From Taishania sp036758285 (lineage in GTDB: Bacteria; Bacteroidota; Bacteroidia; Flavobacteriales_D; Crocinitomicaceae): a stretch of 26,031 bases of DNA. The notes under the pieces were generated by a model. That model saw nothing but the letters and a program-made list of their open reading frames with translations, was not told where the DNA came from and did not search any database. The DNA is taken from contig DAIOWV010000044.1 of the NCBI GenBank assembly GCA_036758285.1, forward strand, positions 1 through 26,031, in the 5' to 3' direction. This document shows, piece by piece, positions 1 through 8,326 of this stretch. Each line of letters starts with the position of its first letter. Positions within the stretch are counted from its first letter, which is position 1. A program made the translations under genes and the position numbers.

Positions 1-56
1 CTAATTACCTAACCTTACCTAAAAAATTATCATCTATCAACTATTATGTAAACTCT

Positions 57-118
57 AAGCAGTTTTTTTAATAACTGCTTGATATATTGTTTTCAATTAA
101 TGTGCCATTGAAAATAAT
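57..118. repeat. AT-rich inverted repeats in gene-free left end
   Basis: Positions 1-279 contain no gene I can support. Two inverted repeats are visible. AAGCAGTT (57-64) pairs with AACTGCTT (73-80). ATTGTTTTCAAT (86-97) pairs with ATTGAAAATAAT (107-118) as a 12-bp stem with one G-U pair. A further copy of the TTATTTTCAAT segment lies at about 143-153 and could compete for pairing. This may be the 3' end region of a gene left of the window, but no reading frame supports that. Confidence 0.35.
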
Positions 119-224
119 TCAATTCGAAAAACAATAATTTGCTTATTTTCAATAAGTTAAAAACAAAATAGATTAAATGCCATTAATTCTTATTACCAAA
201 ATGAAAATTTCTATTTCAAAATAA

Positions 225-255
225 AAAACCGCTCTAGTAAAACTAGAACGGTTTT
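225..255 (-). terminator. Intrinsic terminator of the parvulin foldase gene
   Basis: AAAACCGCTCTAG (225-237) pairs with CTAGAACGGTTTT (243-255), a 13-bp stem with one C-A mismatch and a 5-nt loop. Read on the minus strand it is followed by a T-run (228-223), and it lies 24 nt past the stop codon of the minus-strand gene ending at 280. Confidence 0.8.
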
Positions 256-279
256 GAATATGTTTATTGTAAACTGAGA

Positions 280-2478
280 TTATCTACGAACCCCAATTCT
301 CATAAATCTTCTATTATCAACAATGTTTGATTTTTCACGAAGTGAAGTAATCAAATCATTTTGTACAGAACCATTTACTTGACTACCCAATGTTTGTTTT
401 TCTGTTTCGTAAGATTTTGTTGCAGGTTCGCCGATTGTTTTATCAACACGTACAACGTAAACAGAATTTTTACCAACCAATGGCAGTGTAGTAGATCCAT
501 CTTTAATTCCTTTTGAGAACAAAGCACCTACTACTTCAGGGTCATAGCCACCACCCATAATTGAAGGGTTTGCGAAAGTAATATCAGCCTTTTGAACTTG
601 AATATTATTTTTAGTAGCAATCTCTTCTAAGTTTTTACCAGAAAGTTTACTTTTAAAAATAGCAGCCTTTTTCTCATTCATCAAATCTTTTCTCATTGCA
701 ACCTCTGCAGCTTCAAAAGATGGAACTCCTTTATCTTTTTTCAATGATAACATTGCAATCAAATAACGATCTTCATCTTTAATTGGAGAAAGACTAACAT
801 CACCAGCATTGTTTGTTCCTGTAAATCCTAAAGCAATCATTCTATCTTCTGCCAAAGGAGTTTTCATATTTGAAACAAAAAGATTTCTCTCATCAATTGA
901 TAAACTCATTGGAGTATAACCTTTTTTGTATGCCAATGTATCAAAAGCATCAACTTTTGCTTTTAATGTCGATTTAGCTTCAACTACATCAACAAATTCA
1001 GCTACTAAATCATTTGCAAGTAAATTAATGTCATCCAATGTGTTTGAACTAGGCTTTAATGTTTTCTCAACAATTGCCAATCCTAAACCTGGATTTTTTT
1101 CCAACACTTCGATGATATGGATACCAAAATCAGATTGAACCCAACCAATTTTTCCAACAGCATTTTCTCTAGCAAAATTACTAAATTCAGGAACCATTTG
1201 CTCATGGATGAAGTTTTCGTATTTACCTCCATTTTGAACTGAACCTTGATCTCCACTAAATTGTACTACGTTTGCCTCAAAATTGTCTGCATTTAATATC
1301 TTAACCAAAGAGTCTGCTTGTTTCTTTTTTGCTTCAACAGCTAATGTATCTGTTCTTTGTGCATTCAATAAGATATGACGAACTGAATAAATTGAATTAT
1401 CTTTTGACGTTATTTTAGCCAATCTATATTTCCCTTTATCCAAATACGGACCAACAACTGCTCCAACAGGAGATTTAGCAAAAACTGAATCTAAAAAAGC
1501 TGGATATGTAAAGTTTTGAGCAACTTTTTGCTCATTTTCAGAACGATAAGCAGTTTTAGGAAGGAAAGCTGTAAACTCACTATTTCTAACAACATAAATT
1601 GAATCATCTTTTGAAGTGGATAATTTTTCAAATCCAACTTTCATTTTTTCTAAATCACCGAAAAACAATGTAGAATCTTCTTTAGATGGAGCAATGTTTA
1701 ATGCAAAATATTTAATCTCACGAGAACTTGATTTTGCCTTATATTTATAATTGTCTTTGTTTGCTTCATAATATTTTTTTAATTCCTCATCTTTTATTTT
1801 TATATCAGTATCAGGAATTTCAGAAAAACGTTTAATCACGAAAGAGATGTTTTTTGTTCTCTTTTGAGCTACATATTGTTCTTTAGCCTCAAGGTTTGTA
1901 ACATATACACCTTGACTTACTAATTGAAAATATTTTTCTTGAAGACGTTGTAAAGTAAGAGATGATTTCGTTTGTTCCCAAGCCTTTTGATCTGCTGCTT
2001 CTGCAGAAGTTTTCATTTCATCAATTCTTTTGCGAAGTAATTTTTCGCTATAAAGTCCAGTTGCAGGATCTTTGAAATTATCCGCTATTCCAGAAATTAC
2101 AGTAAACCCATCATGACCATATAAATAAGCGTCAAACTCTCGTTCACTTACAGAAATTCCTAAAGCGTCAAATTCTTTTCTTAAAATAATTGAGTCAACA
2201 ACTGCATTCCAAGCTTTGTTTTCTGACATTGCCTGATCGCGAAGAGTATATTCTCTACCTTGATTTCTATATTCCTGTTCGTCAGATGCTTTAAAATTTG
2301 CACTTGAAGCTTCATATAAACTTGGGTCAACCGACTCACCATCAATTGATCCTAGTCCTACTTGCTCCTGTTGACCAAACCAACTTTGGTAGTCAGATAT
2401 GATAAAAGCAAGTAAGGCAAGCCCCACTACACCTACTAATAGCCATGATTTCTCACGAATTTTTCCAATAATTGCCAT
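280..2478 (-). CDS. Membrane-anchored parvulin-type peptidylprolyl isomerase (SurA/PpiD-like)
   Basis: Predicted foldase of the periplasm that assists folding of exported and outer-membrane proteins. The 732-residue product starts MAIIGKIREK and has one hydrophobic segment at about residues 12-28, so it should be an inner-membrane-anchored protein with a large periplasmic part, the PpiD layout. A SurA N-terminal-like helical region follows (about 40-230). A parvulin (PPIC) domain lies at about 364-460, recognisable from SVRHILL, the QNGGKYENF segment, the MVPEFSNFA segment and FGIHIIEV. The remaining 270 residues are probably a second, degenerate isomerase-like region and a C-terminal substrate-binding part. 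The gene stands alone, divergent from the Sua5-type gene. The class assignment is firm. Whether it is the functional PpiD or SurA of this organism is inference. Confidence 0.85.
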   Translation of the reverse strand: MAIIGKIREKSWLLVGVVGLALLAFIISDYQSWFGQQEQVGLGSIDGESVDPSLYEASSANFKASDEQEYRNQGREYTLRDQAMSENKAWNAVVDSIILRKEFDALGISVSEREFDAYLYGHDGFTVISGIADNFKDPATGLYSEKLLRKRIDEMKTSAEAADQKAWEQTKSSLTLQRLQEKYFQLVSQGVYVTNLEAKEQYVAQKRTKNISFVIKRFSEIPDTDIKIKDEELKKYYEANKDNYKYKAKSSSREIKYFALNIAPSKEDSTLFFGDLEKMKVGFEKLSTSKDDSIYVVRNSEFTAFLPKTAYRSENEQKVAQNFTYPAFLDSVFAKSPVGAVVGPYLDKGKYRLAKITSKDNSIYSVRHILLNAQRTDTLAVEAKKKQADSLVKILNADNFEANVVQFSGDQGSVQNGGKYENFIHEQMVPEFSNFARENAVGKIGWVQSDFGIHIIEVLEKNPGLGLAIVEKTLKPSSNTLDDINLLANDLVAEFVDVVEAKSTLKAKVDAFDTLAYKKGYTPMSLSIDERNLFVSNMKTPLAEDRMIALGFTGTNNAGDVSLSPIKDEDRYLIAMLSLKKDKGVPSFEAAEVAMRKDLMNEKKAAIFKSKLSGKNLEEIATKNNIQVQKADITFANPSIMGGGYDPEVVGALFSKGIKDGSTTLPLVGKNSVYVVRVDKTIGEPATKSYETEKQTLGSQVNGSVQNDLITSLREKSNIVDNRRFMRIGVRR

Positions 2479-2502
2479 AAGATATTAATTGTTACAAGGG
2501 TG

Positions 2503-2510
2503 CGAATATA
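2503..2510 (-). promoter_or_regulatory. Weak -7 box for the parvulin gene
   Basis: On the minus strand TATATTCG (2510-2503) resembles the Bacteroidota -7 consensus TAnnTTTG with one mismatch, 24 nt before the start codon at 2478. No TTG at the expected -33 distance is visible. Confidence 0.3.
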
Positions 2511-2628
2511 GTTAGTTGATTTGATATATGAAAATTTCGCTTTCTAAATTTAATGCTATCTACTTAAAAAAGTGATTATTTATCTCACTACTAGATTTTA
2601 AATGTGCCTTTTTTAAGCTAATTTTAGT

Positions 2629-2636
2629 TAACTTTG
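2629..2636 (+). promoter_or_regulatory. -7 box upstream of the Sua5-type gene
   Basis: TAACTTTG fits TAnnTTTG exactly, 27 nt before the ATG at 2664. The in-frame TTG at 2634 lies inside this box, which argues against it as a start codon. No clear -33 TTG is seen. Confidence 0.5.
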
Positions 2637-2663
2637 ATATTTATTTATAGTAGAAAAATTATC

Positions 2664-3281
2664 ATGTTAATTGAGATAAATCCATACAATATCGATAGTA
2701 GAATTATTACGCAAGTAGTTGAAACTTTAAAAAAGGGAGGTGTGATAATTTTCCCAACCGATACTGTATACGCTTTAGGATGCGATCTTTACAGTAAAAA
2801 GGGGTTGCAAGAAATGGCAAAAATTAAAGATATAAAACTAAATAAAGCTAACTTTTCAATTATCTGTAAAGATTTTAGTGATATCTCTAATTATGTAAAA
2901 CATATTTCCAGGCCAACTTTTAAGTTGTTGAAACAAAACCTGCCAGGTCCTTTTACATTCATTTTGCAAGCTACAAATGAAATTCCAAAATTATTTGATA
3001 CAAATAGAAAAGAAATAGGAATTCGTATTCCAAATAATCAAATTATTTTAAAGATAGTTGAGGAGCTTGGAAATCCAGTTGCTGTAACATCTTTGTTAAA
3101 TGATGAAGATACCATTCAAGAGTATTTTGTAGACCCATATGCTATTTATGAAAGATATGAAACAAAAGTAGATTATGTTTTAGATGGTGGTTATGGAAAT
3201 TTAGAGGCTTCCACTGTGGTAGATTGCACAACTGATTCTCCTGAAATCATTCGTCAAGGGATTGGAATATTAAATCATTAG
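2664..3281 (+). CDS. L-threonylcarbamoyladenylate synthase (Sua5/YciO/YrdC family)
   Basis: Makes threonylcarbamoyl-AMP from threonine, bicarbonate and ATP, the first step of t6A formation at position 37 of ANN-decoding tRNAs. The 205-residue cytoplasmic protein is a single YrdC domain. Family signatures are KGGVIIFPTDTVYALGCD near residues 24-41, the KIKDIKLNKANF nucleotide/threonine-binding segment, LPGPFTFILQA, RKEIGIRIPNN and a C-terminal STVVDCTTDSPEIIRQGIG. The length matches the short YciO/YrdC forms, without the extra Sua5 domain. The ATG at 2664 (MLIEINPYN) is preferred over an upstream TTG at 2634, which sits in the promoter. It precedes guaA on the same strand, but guaA has its own promoter. 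YciO-type paralogues with unclear activity look similar, so the TsaC role is probable rather than certain. Confidence 0.85.
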   Translation: MLIEINPYNIDSRIITQVVETLKKGGVIIFPTDTVYALGCDLYSKKGLQEMAKIKDIKLNKANFSIICKDFSDISNYVKHISRPTFKLLKQNLPGPFTFILQATNEIPKLFDTNRKEIGIRIPNNQIILKIVEELGNPVAVTSLLNDEDTIQEYFVDPYAIYERYETKVDYVLDGGYGNLEASTVVDCTTDSPEIIRQGIGILNH

Positions 3282-3308
3282 TTTTTTGCCTATAAAAGAT
3301 AACATTTC

Positions 3309-3340
3309 TTTGTAACTTGATTAGCTTATTTCTATTTTTG
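3309..3340 (+). promoter_or_regulatory. guaA promoter, TTTG-N20-TATTTTTG
   Basis: TTTG (3309-3312), a 20-nt spacer and TATTTTTG (3333-3340) match the Bacteroidota housekeeping promoter in both elements and spacing. The ATG of guaA follows only 4 nt after the -7 box, so the transcript would be leaderless or nearly so. Confidence 0.7.
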
Positions 3341-3344
3341 TGCC

Positions 3345-4877
3345 ATGCAAGAAATGATTTTAATTTTGGATTTTGGTTCACAATACACTCAACTTATAGC
3401 AAGAAGGGTTAGAGAACTTAATGTTTATTGTGAAATACACCCCTGGAATAAAATTCCAGAGTTAAATGACTCTATAAAAGGTGTAATCCTTTCTGGTAGT
3501 CCTTTTTCAGTTCGAGATGAAAATTCTCCAAATCCTGATTTAAGCCAAATTAAAGGAAAGTTCCCTTTGTTAGGTGTTTGTTTTGGTGCACAATTTCTTT
3601 CTAGTAAATATGGTGGAGAAGTATTGGCTTCAACAATTAGAGAGTACGGTAGAGCAAACCTTACTTCTGTTAGCCAAGAGAGTTCTTTAACGAAAGGAAT
3701 GAGTATTGGTTCTCAAGTTTGGATGTCACATGGTGATACAATTAAAAAAATTCCTACAAATTATAAAATTATCGCTAGTACTTCTGATGTAGAAGTTGCT
3801 GGTTATGAAGTAGACGGTGAAAAAACTTATGGTATTCAATTCCATCCAGAAGTTTATCATTCTCTTGAAGGTGCTACATTAATTAGTAATTTTATTATTG
3901 ATATTTGTAATTGTTCTCAAGACTGGACTCCACAATCATTTGTTGAATCAACAGTCGCTGATTTAAAACAAAAAATTGGAAATGACAAGGTTATTCTTGC
4001 ATTGTCAGGGGGAGTAGATTCGTCAGTAGCAGCAGTCCTTTTACATAAAGCAATTGGCAGTAATCTATATTGTATTTTTGTTGATAATGGATTACTTCGA
4101 AAAAATGAATTTCATGATGTTTTAGAGTCTTATAAACACATGGGGTTAAATGTGAAAGGTGTAAATGCTTCTGAAAAATTTTACTCTGCTCTAAAAGGAT
4201 TAACTGATCCTGAATTAAAAAGAAAGGCAATTGGTAAAACGTTTATTGATGTTTTTGATGAAGAATCTAAGTTAGTTGAAGGGGCTAATTGGCTAGGTCA
4301 GGGTACGATTTATCCAGATGTAATTGAATCTGTTTCTGTAAATGGAGGGCCTTCTCAAACGATCAAATCACATCACAACGTAGGTGGTTTACCTGATTAT
4401 ATGAAATTAAAAGTTTTTGAACCTTTACGATTACTTTTCAAAGATGAAGTTAGAAGAGTTGGGAAGTCATTAAACATTGATGATTCAATTTTACAACGTC
4501 ATCCGTTTCCTGGTCCTGGACTGGGTATCAGAATACTAGGTGAAGTAACAAAAGAAACAGTTCGCATTATTCAAGAAGTTGATCATATTTTTATCTCAAG
4601 CTTAAAAGAAGACCGTCTATACGGTGATGTTTGGCAAGCTGGAGCAATATTTTTACCTGTTCAATCTGTTGGAGTAATGGGAGATGAGCGTACTTATGAA
4701 AATGCAGTAGCACTAAGAGCCGTTTCTTCCACGGATGGAATGACAGCTGATTGGGTACATTTGCCGTATGATTTTTTAGCAAAAGTCTCTAATAAAATAA
4801 TTAACCAAGTAAAAGGAATTAATCGAGTAACATATGACATAAGTTCAAAACCACCAGCAACAATCGAGTGGGAATAA
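3345..4877 (+). CDS. guaA: GMP synthase (glutamine-hydrolysing)
   Basis: Converts XMP to GMP using ATP and the amide nitrogen of glutamine, the last step of de novo guanine nucleotide synthesis in the cytoplasm. The 510-residue protein has the full two-part architecture. The N-terminal class I glutamine amidotransferase starts ILDFGSQYTQLIARRVRE, with nucleophile Cys79 in GVCFGAQ and His167/Glu169 in FHPEV. The ATP-pyrophosphatase domain has the P-loop SGGVDSS at 221-227. The C-terminal dimerisation domain ends with the family signature SSKPPATIEWE. Length is normal and no key residue is missing. A second in-frame ATG lies at 3354, but homologues usually start with a similar MQE segment, so 3345 is chosen. 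Identification is essentially certain. Confidence 0.98.
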   Translation: MQEMILILDFGSQYTQLIARRVRELNVYCEIHPWNKIPELNDSIKGVILSGSPFSVRDENSPNPDLSQIKGKFPLLGVCFGAQFLSSKYGGEVLASTIREYGRANLTSVSQESSLTKGMSIGSQVWMSHGDTIKKIPTNYKIIASTSDVEVAGYEVDGEKTYGIQFHPEVYHSLEGATLISNFIIDICNCSQDWTPQSFVESTVADLKQKIGNDKVILALSGGVDSSVAAVLLHKAIGSNLYCIFVDNGLLRKNEFHDVLESYKHMGLNVKGVNASEKFYSALKGLTDPELKRKAIGKTFIDVFDEESKLVEGANWLGQGTIYPDVIESVSVNGGPSQTIKSHHNVGGLPDYMKLKVFEPLRLLFKDEVRRVGKSLNIDDSILQRHPFPGPGLGIRILGEVTKETVRIIQEVDHIFISSLKEDRLYGDVWQAGAIFLPVQSVGVMGDERTYENAVALRAVSSTDGMTADWVHLPYDFLAKVSNKIINQVKGINRVTYDISSKPPATIEWE

Positions 4878-4882
4878 TTTTG
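4875..4882 (+). promoter_or_regulatory. -7 box before the LysM gene
   Basis: TAATTTTG fits TAnnTTTG and overlaps the guaA stop codon, 41 nt before the next ATG at 4924. No -33 TTG is seen, so the LysM gene may instead be read from the guaA promoter. Confidence 0.4.
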
Positions 4883-4923
4883 GCATATAGATTGTAAATC
4901 ACAATACAAATAAAATTCATTTA

Positions 4924-6680
4924 ATGAAATATCTACTTTTAACCATACTTGTTCTTTCTGTCCATCTCTTTTCATTTGGGCAATTAGAAGAAGTGAAAAT
5001 AGAAACAAAAAATGGTCAACGTGTGTATGTGCATGTTGTTCAAAAAGGAAACACACTTTGGGGATTACACCGTTTATATGATGTTCCTGTAGAAAAAATC
5101 ATTCAAAACAATCCTGGTGTTGAAAGTGGTTTAATTGAAGGCAATGTTGTTTACGTTCCTGTTCCAATCATTACAGATGAAAAAATTCACGTTGTTGCAA
5201 GTGGTGAAACCCTTTATGCAATTGCTAAAAAATATGATGTTGATGTAAAGGAATTAGCAAAATGGAATCCTGAAAGTGAAACGGGTTTAAAAGAAGGTCA
5301 AAAATTAAAGATTTTCAAGTCGACTTATGTCACTGGAGAAAAAGCAGAAAAAGAAGCTGTTGAAGAACAAGTAAAAAATGTTCAACCAATCACTGTTACT
5401 TTTAACGATTCTATTGTTGAACACAAAGTTGCTCAAGGTGAAACATTGTATAGTATCTCTAGGAGATATTTAGTTTCTCAGGATAAAATCATTTCATTTA
5501 ATAATAAAAAGAATAATAACATTAAACCTGGAGAGATTTTAAAAATTCCATTAAAGAAAGAACGTGTTTCTAAAGTTGATGTTCGTGAAATACCTTCAAA
5601 AGAATTGGATAAAAAAGTAGACAACACGCTTTTATTTAAAAAGAAAGATGAATATCATGTTGCTATCATGTTACCATTTTATTTAAATAAAGGTGCAGGT
5701 TATTCTGAAGGGGTTGCAAATATGTCTGCTGAGTTTTTGATGGGTGCGCAAATGGCAATAGATAGCCTTAAAAGAATTGGGCTAAACGCAACTGTTTATG
5801 TTTATGATACTGAAAATAATCTAGATAAAATAAAATCAATTTTAGCTAAACCTGAGTTCAAATCGATGGATTTAATCATAGGCCGTTGCATAAATCAAAT
5901 GCTCCTGTATTGGCTGATTGGTGTCTTGAAAATAAAGTCAGAATGGTGTGTCCTGTAAATGTTGACACTAAAATACTTCAAAACAATCCTTATGTTTATA
6001 CAACTATGGGTAGCGATATTACCTTAATGAAAGGATTAGCAAAATACATGGTTCAAAAATTTAAAGGAGGAAAAGTTGTATTAATAAAACCAACAACAGC
6101 TCAAGATTCTGTACTATATCAAGCGTTTCGTTCTGAATACAACAAATTAGCTGGAAATGGTGGTGCAAAATTAATTGAAGTTAGTCCAACAGGATTTTCT
6201 AGTCACTTATCTCATTCTACAAAAACAGCATTGGTATTTCCAACAAACGACGCAAAAGCCGCATCAAGTTTTATGAATGATTTAAGTAAATTGTCTCATA
6301 AATTTGGTCCTTCAATGTATGTTTTTGGAACAGATGCGTGGTTAGATATGAACGGAATCAATGCATTTTATAGAAATAAATACCGCATTACAGTTCCCAC
6401 ATCAATTGATTTGAATTACACTTACGAAAGAACAAAGAATCAGCATAGAAAATACCGTACCTTGTATAAATCTGATTTTACAAAGGTTGCAATTCAAGGA
6501 TATGATGTGATGTTTAATTACTGTGCTGAATTACTTCTTGAAAAGAACGTTGGACAGTTAATTATGAATAATTTTGAATCTGTTCAGGTTGGACCAAATC
6601 ATGGATTTGAAAATCAACGAACTGAGATTCTGACTCATGATAATTACGATTTAAAAAATATTAGTAATGGCATTGAATAA
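4924..6680 (+). pseudogene. LysM / periplasmic-binding-fold protein, broken by a one-base frameshift
   Basis: Two adjoining reading frames (4924-5958 and about 5886-6680) form one protein of about 585 residues if a single base is restored near 5883. The signal peptide ends near SFGQ (residue 20). Three LysM peptidoglycan-binding motifs follow at about 36-80, 87-131 and 166-210, each with a QGETLYSISRRY-like start. From about residue 243 (YHVAIMLPFYLN) a type 1 periplasmic-binding-protein-like domain runs to the end. The frame breaks in the expected segment DLIIGPLHKSNAPVLADW: the sequence reads GGC CGT TGC where GGC CCG TTG would keep the frame, so one C is missing. The downstream part shows no other damage, which suits a recent mutation or a sequencing error. 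Probable role: envelope or cell-wall-associated ligand binding; the true ligand is unknown. The end overlaps hemF by 14 nt. Confidence 0.8.
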
Positions 6681-7575
6681 AGAACAAATTTCAGAGAGGT
6701 TTAAAAATTTACAAGATTATATCTGTTCCTATTTAGAAACAGTTGATGGTCAATCAAAATTCTCATCTGATATTTGGACTCGTGAAGCGGGTGGCGGTGG
6801 AAGAACAAATACACTTTCAAATGGAGGAGTTATCGAAAAAGGAGGAGTTGCATTTTCTGCGGTTTTCGGTCCTGTTTCTGATCAAATGAAAAAAGCATTA
6901 TTAGTTGACGGCTCAGAATTTTATGCAACTGGTGTGTCTATTGTCATTCATCCTGAAAATCCACATGTTCCTATTATTCATATGAATGTTCGATACTTTG
7001 AATATGATAATGGTAAGAAATATTGGTTTGGGGGGGGAATAGATCTTACACCTCATTATGTTATTCCTTCTCAAGCTACAGATTTTCATCTTTCTTTAAA
7101 GGCTATTTGTGATAAATACAATTCCAATTTTTATAACAAATTCAAAAAAGAAGCAGATGATTACTTTTTCCAACCTCATAGAGATGAAACAAGAGGAATT
7201 GGTGGAATTTTCTATGATCATTTGGATGAAGAAAAATCTGGCTTATCAAAAGATGAATTATTAAACTTTGCTATTGATTTAGGCGAAGCTTTCCCAAAAT
7301 TGTATGAATATCAAGTAAATTTAGGAAAGAACAAAATAGCATCACAAGAACACCTTGAGTGGCGAAATATTCGAAGAGGAAGATACGTAGAGTTTAATCT
7401 TTTACACGATCGAGGTACTAAATTTGGATTGCACAGTGGTGGAAGGACAGAATCCATTTTAATGAGTTTACCAAAAGATGCTTCTTGGGAATATATGAAA
7501 GAAATTGCAAGCGATAGTGAAGAGGAAATGACACTAAAATTTCTAAAAAAAGGAATTGATTGGGTTAATCTTTAA
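6667..7575 (+). CDS. hemF: Oxygen-dependent coproporphyrinogen III oxidase
   Basis: Oxidatively decarboxylates coproporphyrinogen III to protoporphyrinogen IX with O2, a late step of haem synthesis in the cytoplasm. The 302-residue protein has the usual family length. It shows the signatures WTREAGGGGRT (37-47), GGVAFSAVFGP, the IHMNVRYFEYD strand, WFGGGIDLTPHYV and, near the C-terminus, RRGRYVEFNLLHDRGTKFGL with GGRTESILMSLP. The start ATG lies inside the last codons of the frameshifted LysM gene (14-nt overlap, different frame), suggesting translational coupling. A run of eight Gs at 7030-7037 encodes part of the conserved GGG of GGGIDLTP, with the frame intact here. Having the O2-dependent enzyme implies an aerobic lifestyle. 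Identification is very secure. Confidence 0.97.
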   Translation: MALNKEQISERFKNLQDYICSYLETVDGQSKFSSDIWTREAGGGGRTNTLSNGGVIEKGGVAFSAVFGPVSDQMKKALLVDGSEFYATGVSIVIHPENPHVPIIHMNVRYFEYDNGKKYWFGGGIDLTPHYVIPSQATDFHLSLKAICDKYNSNFYNKFKKEADDYFFQPHRDETRGIGGIFYDHLDEEKSGLSKDELLNFAIDLGEAFPKLYEYQVNLGKNKIASQEHLEWRNIRRGRYVEFNLLHDRGTKFGLHSGGRTESILMSLPKDASWEYMKEIASDSEEEMTLKFLKKGIDWVNL

Positions 7576-7608
7576 ACCTGAGTTCGATTAAAAATTGCAT
7601 TCAGGTTT
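7574..7608. terminator. Probable shared terminator between hemF and the luxR-type gene
   Basis: AAACCTGA (7574-7581) pairs with TCAGGTTT (7601-7608) around a 19-nt loop. It starts within the hemF stop codon and lies 15 nt past the end of the convergent response regulator gene. T-runs are short on both sides, so strength is uncertain. Confidence 0.5.
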
Positions 7609-7622
7609 TAAATCTATTATTC

Positions 7623-8294
7623 TTATTCTGCTGCGAATAAAAATTTATTGGGTGAAACAAGATTTGTTTTGACTGCATACATAACTATTCCTGCTGTGTT
7701 TTTTATTCCAAGTTTTGATAGAATATTTTTTCTATGCGTATTAATCGTGTGATTACTCAAAAATAATTCTTCAGCAATTTGTGCATTTGTTAAACCTTCG
7801 GCAATCATTTTTATAATTTGAATTTCTCTTTCAGACAAAGAAATAGGTTCACATGATAATGCATCAACATCTATGTCATTGATATCTATTGATCCTTTTT
7901 TGATGGTTTCAAGTATCTGACCGCAAAAAAACTTTTTTCCAGCTGCTGTATCCTTGACTGCATCCAAAATTTCGCCTAAGTCACAATCCTTTTTAACATA
8001 ACTCTGTACACCTGAACGTAATGCATCAACTAATGTTTGAGCGCTTTGTTCGGGAGTTATTGCTAAAATTTTTAAATTGGGTTTTTTGTTAAGTACCTTA
8101 GGTATAATGTCTATTTCAAAATTATCAGAAGTATAATCAATTATCACAACATCCACCTCAAAATTTTTGATGCACTCTAATAGCTCATCGGAAGAACTAG
8201 CCTCCCCAATCACTTTTACAGAAGATATTGTTTTTAGTACCGTTCTCAATCCAATTCTCATCAGATTATTTCCATCGGCAATGACAACTTTCAT
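7623..8294 (-). CDS. LuxR/NarL-family response regulator with degenerate receiver
   Basis: Transcription factor of 223 residues. The N-terminal receiver domain (about 1-120) keeps the phosphoacceptor-position Asp53 (VVIIDYTS), Thr80 (LAIT) and Lys101 (SYVKKD). The usual second acidic residue of the N-terminal pair is Gly8 in VIADGNN, where Asp-Asp or Glu-Asp is normal, so Mg2+ binding and phosphorylation may be altered. The C-terminal GerE/LuxR helix-turn-helix (about 153-215) is typical: LSEREIQIIKMIAEGLTNAQIA, then SNHTINTHRKNILSKLGI. No histidine kinase lies next to it, so it is an orphan in this window. The gene follows the amino-acid permease on the same strand but has its own -7 box and an upstream 17-bp palindrome, which may be an autoregulatory operator (inference). 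Targets are unknown. Confidence 0.9.
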   Translation of the reverse strand: MKVVIADGNNLMRIGLRTVLKTISSVKVIGEASSSDELLECIKNFEVDVVIIDYTSDNFEIDIIPKVLNKKPNLKILAITPEQSAQTLVDALRSGVQSYVKKDCDLGEILDAVKDTAAGKKFFCGQILETIKKGSIDINDIDVDALSCEPISLSEREIQIIKMIAEGLTNAQIAEELFLSNHTINTHRKNILSKLGIKNTAGIVMYAVKTNLVSPNKFLFAAE

Positions 8295-8316
8295 AATTTA
8301 GAATCATTATACATAA

Positions 8317-8324
8317 CAAAGGTA
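8317..8324 (-). promoter_or_regulatory. -7 box of the luxR-type gene
   Basis: On the minus strand TACCTTTG (8324-8317) matches TAnnTTTG, 22 nt before the start codon at 8294. A -33 TTG is not evident. The spacer region is occupied by a palindrome (8327-8343). Confidence 0.5.
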
Positions 8325-8326
8325 TG

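Noticed and set aside
2634..2663. Upstream TTG start for the Sua5-type protein
   Set aside because: The TTG lies inside the -7 box TAACTTTG, and the added residues do not resemble the family N-terminus; ATG 2664 fits better.
3991..4230. Minus-strand open frames inside guaA
   Set aside because: They are antisense to a fully conserved gene, with no family resemblance or promoter; the same holds for the other short frames inside ahcY, the TonB receptor, the acyl-CoA dehydrogenase and the T9SS genes.
5875..5890. Programmed ribosomal frameshift in the LysM/PBP gene
   Set aside because: The bases ATAGGCCGTTGC contain no slippery heptamer or shift-prone run, and no stop codon or SD-like stimulator sits at the junction; simple loss of one C explains it.
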